In this document: piece by piece, positions 4,946 through 5,365 of the stretch
Layout of the letters: every line of letters starts with the position of its first letter
Position numbering within the stretch: the stretch's first letter is position 1
Assembly: GCA_029881175.1 (NCBI GenBank)
Contig: JAOUNC010000223.1
Location: forward strand, 1 to 5,365
Reading direction: 5' to 3'
Source: Nitrospirota bacterium
Lineage (GTDB): Bacteria; Nitrospirota; Nitrospiria; Nitrospirales; UBA8639
Length of the DNA: 5,365 bases
Notes under the pieces: generated by a model
Databases searched by the model: none
Seen by the model: the letters and a program-made list of their open reading frames with translations, nothing else
Told to the model about the DNA's origin: nothing
Translations under genes and position numbers: made by a program

Positions 4946-5365
4946 TTTAAAAAGCCAATTTCTTGTTTTTCCCCTACCTGGCCTTTTATGGGGCAGGATG
5001 GATAAATGGTTCCACATTAATCGCTAGTTCGCTGTGTGTTCCAGAAGGTGTTCCAATGGAATGACTTCACATGGAGGAAGTTTTGCGGAGCCGACCTTAC
5101 GGACCATCCAGAAGTCCACGAAATGAGCAACTTGAAAATGGTAGTTGATGAGGACTCAACCATTGGACATGTTCGCGTTGCTGTCTGTCAGGGTGAATGG
5201 CCTCTTCACTGATTGGAGGATAGTTTCAAAAACCGTTCCTACTGAATACGGCAAAGCATGGTCGGCTCTTCAGTACAGGAACCGCCGTATTTAGGATCAA
5301 AAGATCATGCCAGAGTTGGAGTCACGTTCTACGAGGAACTCTTAGCTTTTGACGAATGTTTATCA
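4946..5365. other. Region upstream of the mod operon with no convincing gene
   Basis: Short frames are open on both strands. One plus-strand frame is open from 5036 (GTG) to a TGA at 5210-5212, meets a second TGA at 5242-5244, and is open again from an ATG at 5258 to the window edge (reads MVGSSVQEPPYLGSKDHARV and onward). No ribosome-binding site precedes any of these, and the minus strand is about equally open, so a gene or pseudogene is only a possibility. The inverted repeats at 5235-5291 are the main structure seen. Confidence 0.35.
5235..5291. repeat. Two overlapping inverted repeats
   Basis: GTTCCTACTGAA (5235-5246) is complementary to 5269-5282, 12 bp with two bulged bases (AC). AATACGGC (5245-5252) is complementary to GCCGTATT (5284-5291), 8 bp perfect. 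The two helices share bases 5245-5246 and interleave, so they compete or would form a knot. Both arms contain the same two blocks in opposite order, as if each were a window onto a short tandem repeat facing the other arm. It could be the end of an element or a regulatory RNA structure; the function is unknown. Confidence 0.5.

Noticed and set aside
4971..4993. CCCCTA / TATGGGG hairpin upstream of the mod promoter
   Set aside because: The T-run precedes the hairpin on the plus strand and no T-run follows it on either strand, so it is not a terminator, and the stem is short.

Overview
The window holds one well-supported operon, one secreted protein of unknown function, and unusually repeat-rich spacers. 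All confident genes lie on the minus strand. Base composition is moderate, genes are tightly packed within the operon, and the spacers carry GTCATxCCCGAC-type palindromes. The small exported protein at the left resembles secreted proteins that I associate with Nitrospira-like bacteria. A Nitrospirota origin is therefore my tentative guess. It rests on memory of similar proteins and not on a search. A Gram-negative type cell is supported by the periplasmic binding protein with a cleavable signal peptide.

Right part (about 2268-4945): a complete modABC molybdate uptake operon, read right to left. modA encodes the periplasmic oxyanion-binding protein, modB the membrane permease, and modC the ATPase with a C-terminal Mop/TOBE regulatory domain. 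The modA stop lies 2 bases from the modB ATG, and modB and modC overlap by ATGA, so the three genes are surely co-transcribed and translationally coupled. A near-consensus promoter (TTGACG, 17 bases, TACAAT) lies upstream of modA. A perfect 7-bp inverted repeat with a 6-base spacer fills its spacer and covers most of its -10. This has the layout of a repressor operator and is the best candidate for molybdate-responsive control. No modE-like gene is present in the window.

Left part (about 1-2267): a gene for a 228-residue exported protein (339-1025) with a C-terminal Cys-rich and basic tail. On both sides lie copies of a composite dispersed repeat, made of a GC-rich palindrome followed by a conserved block. 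One copy (70-178) is in reverse orientation and internally shortened. Two copies (1530-1685 and 1705-1855) form a diverged tandem with a period of about 176 bases. An extra decayed palindrome (1478-1519) faces the first of these. One pair of copies shows a compensatory base change in the stem, so the palindromic structure appears to be conserved. These stretches contain open frames on both strands, but none looks like a gene.

Right edge (about 4946-5365): no convincing gene. It contains an unusual pair of overlapping inverted repeats and a weak open frame running off the end.

I see no CRISPR array, tRNA, rRNA, phage gene or transposase. The most interesting items are the operator-in-promoter of the mod operon and the three-copy composite repeat with stem covariation. 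Neither by itself amounts to a new biological system.
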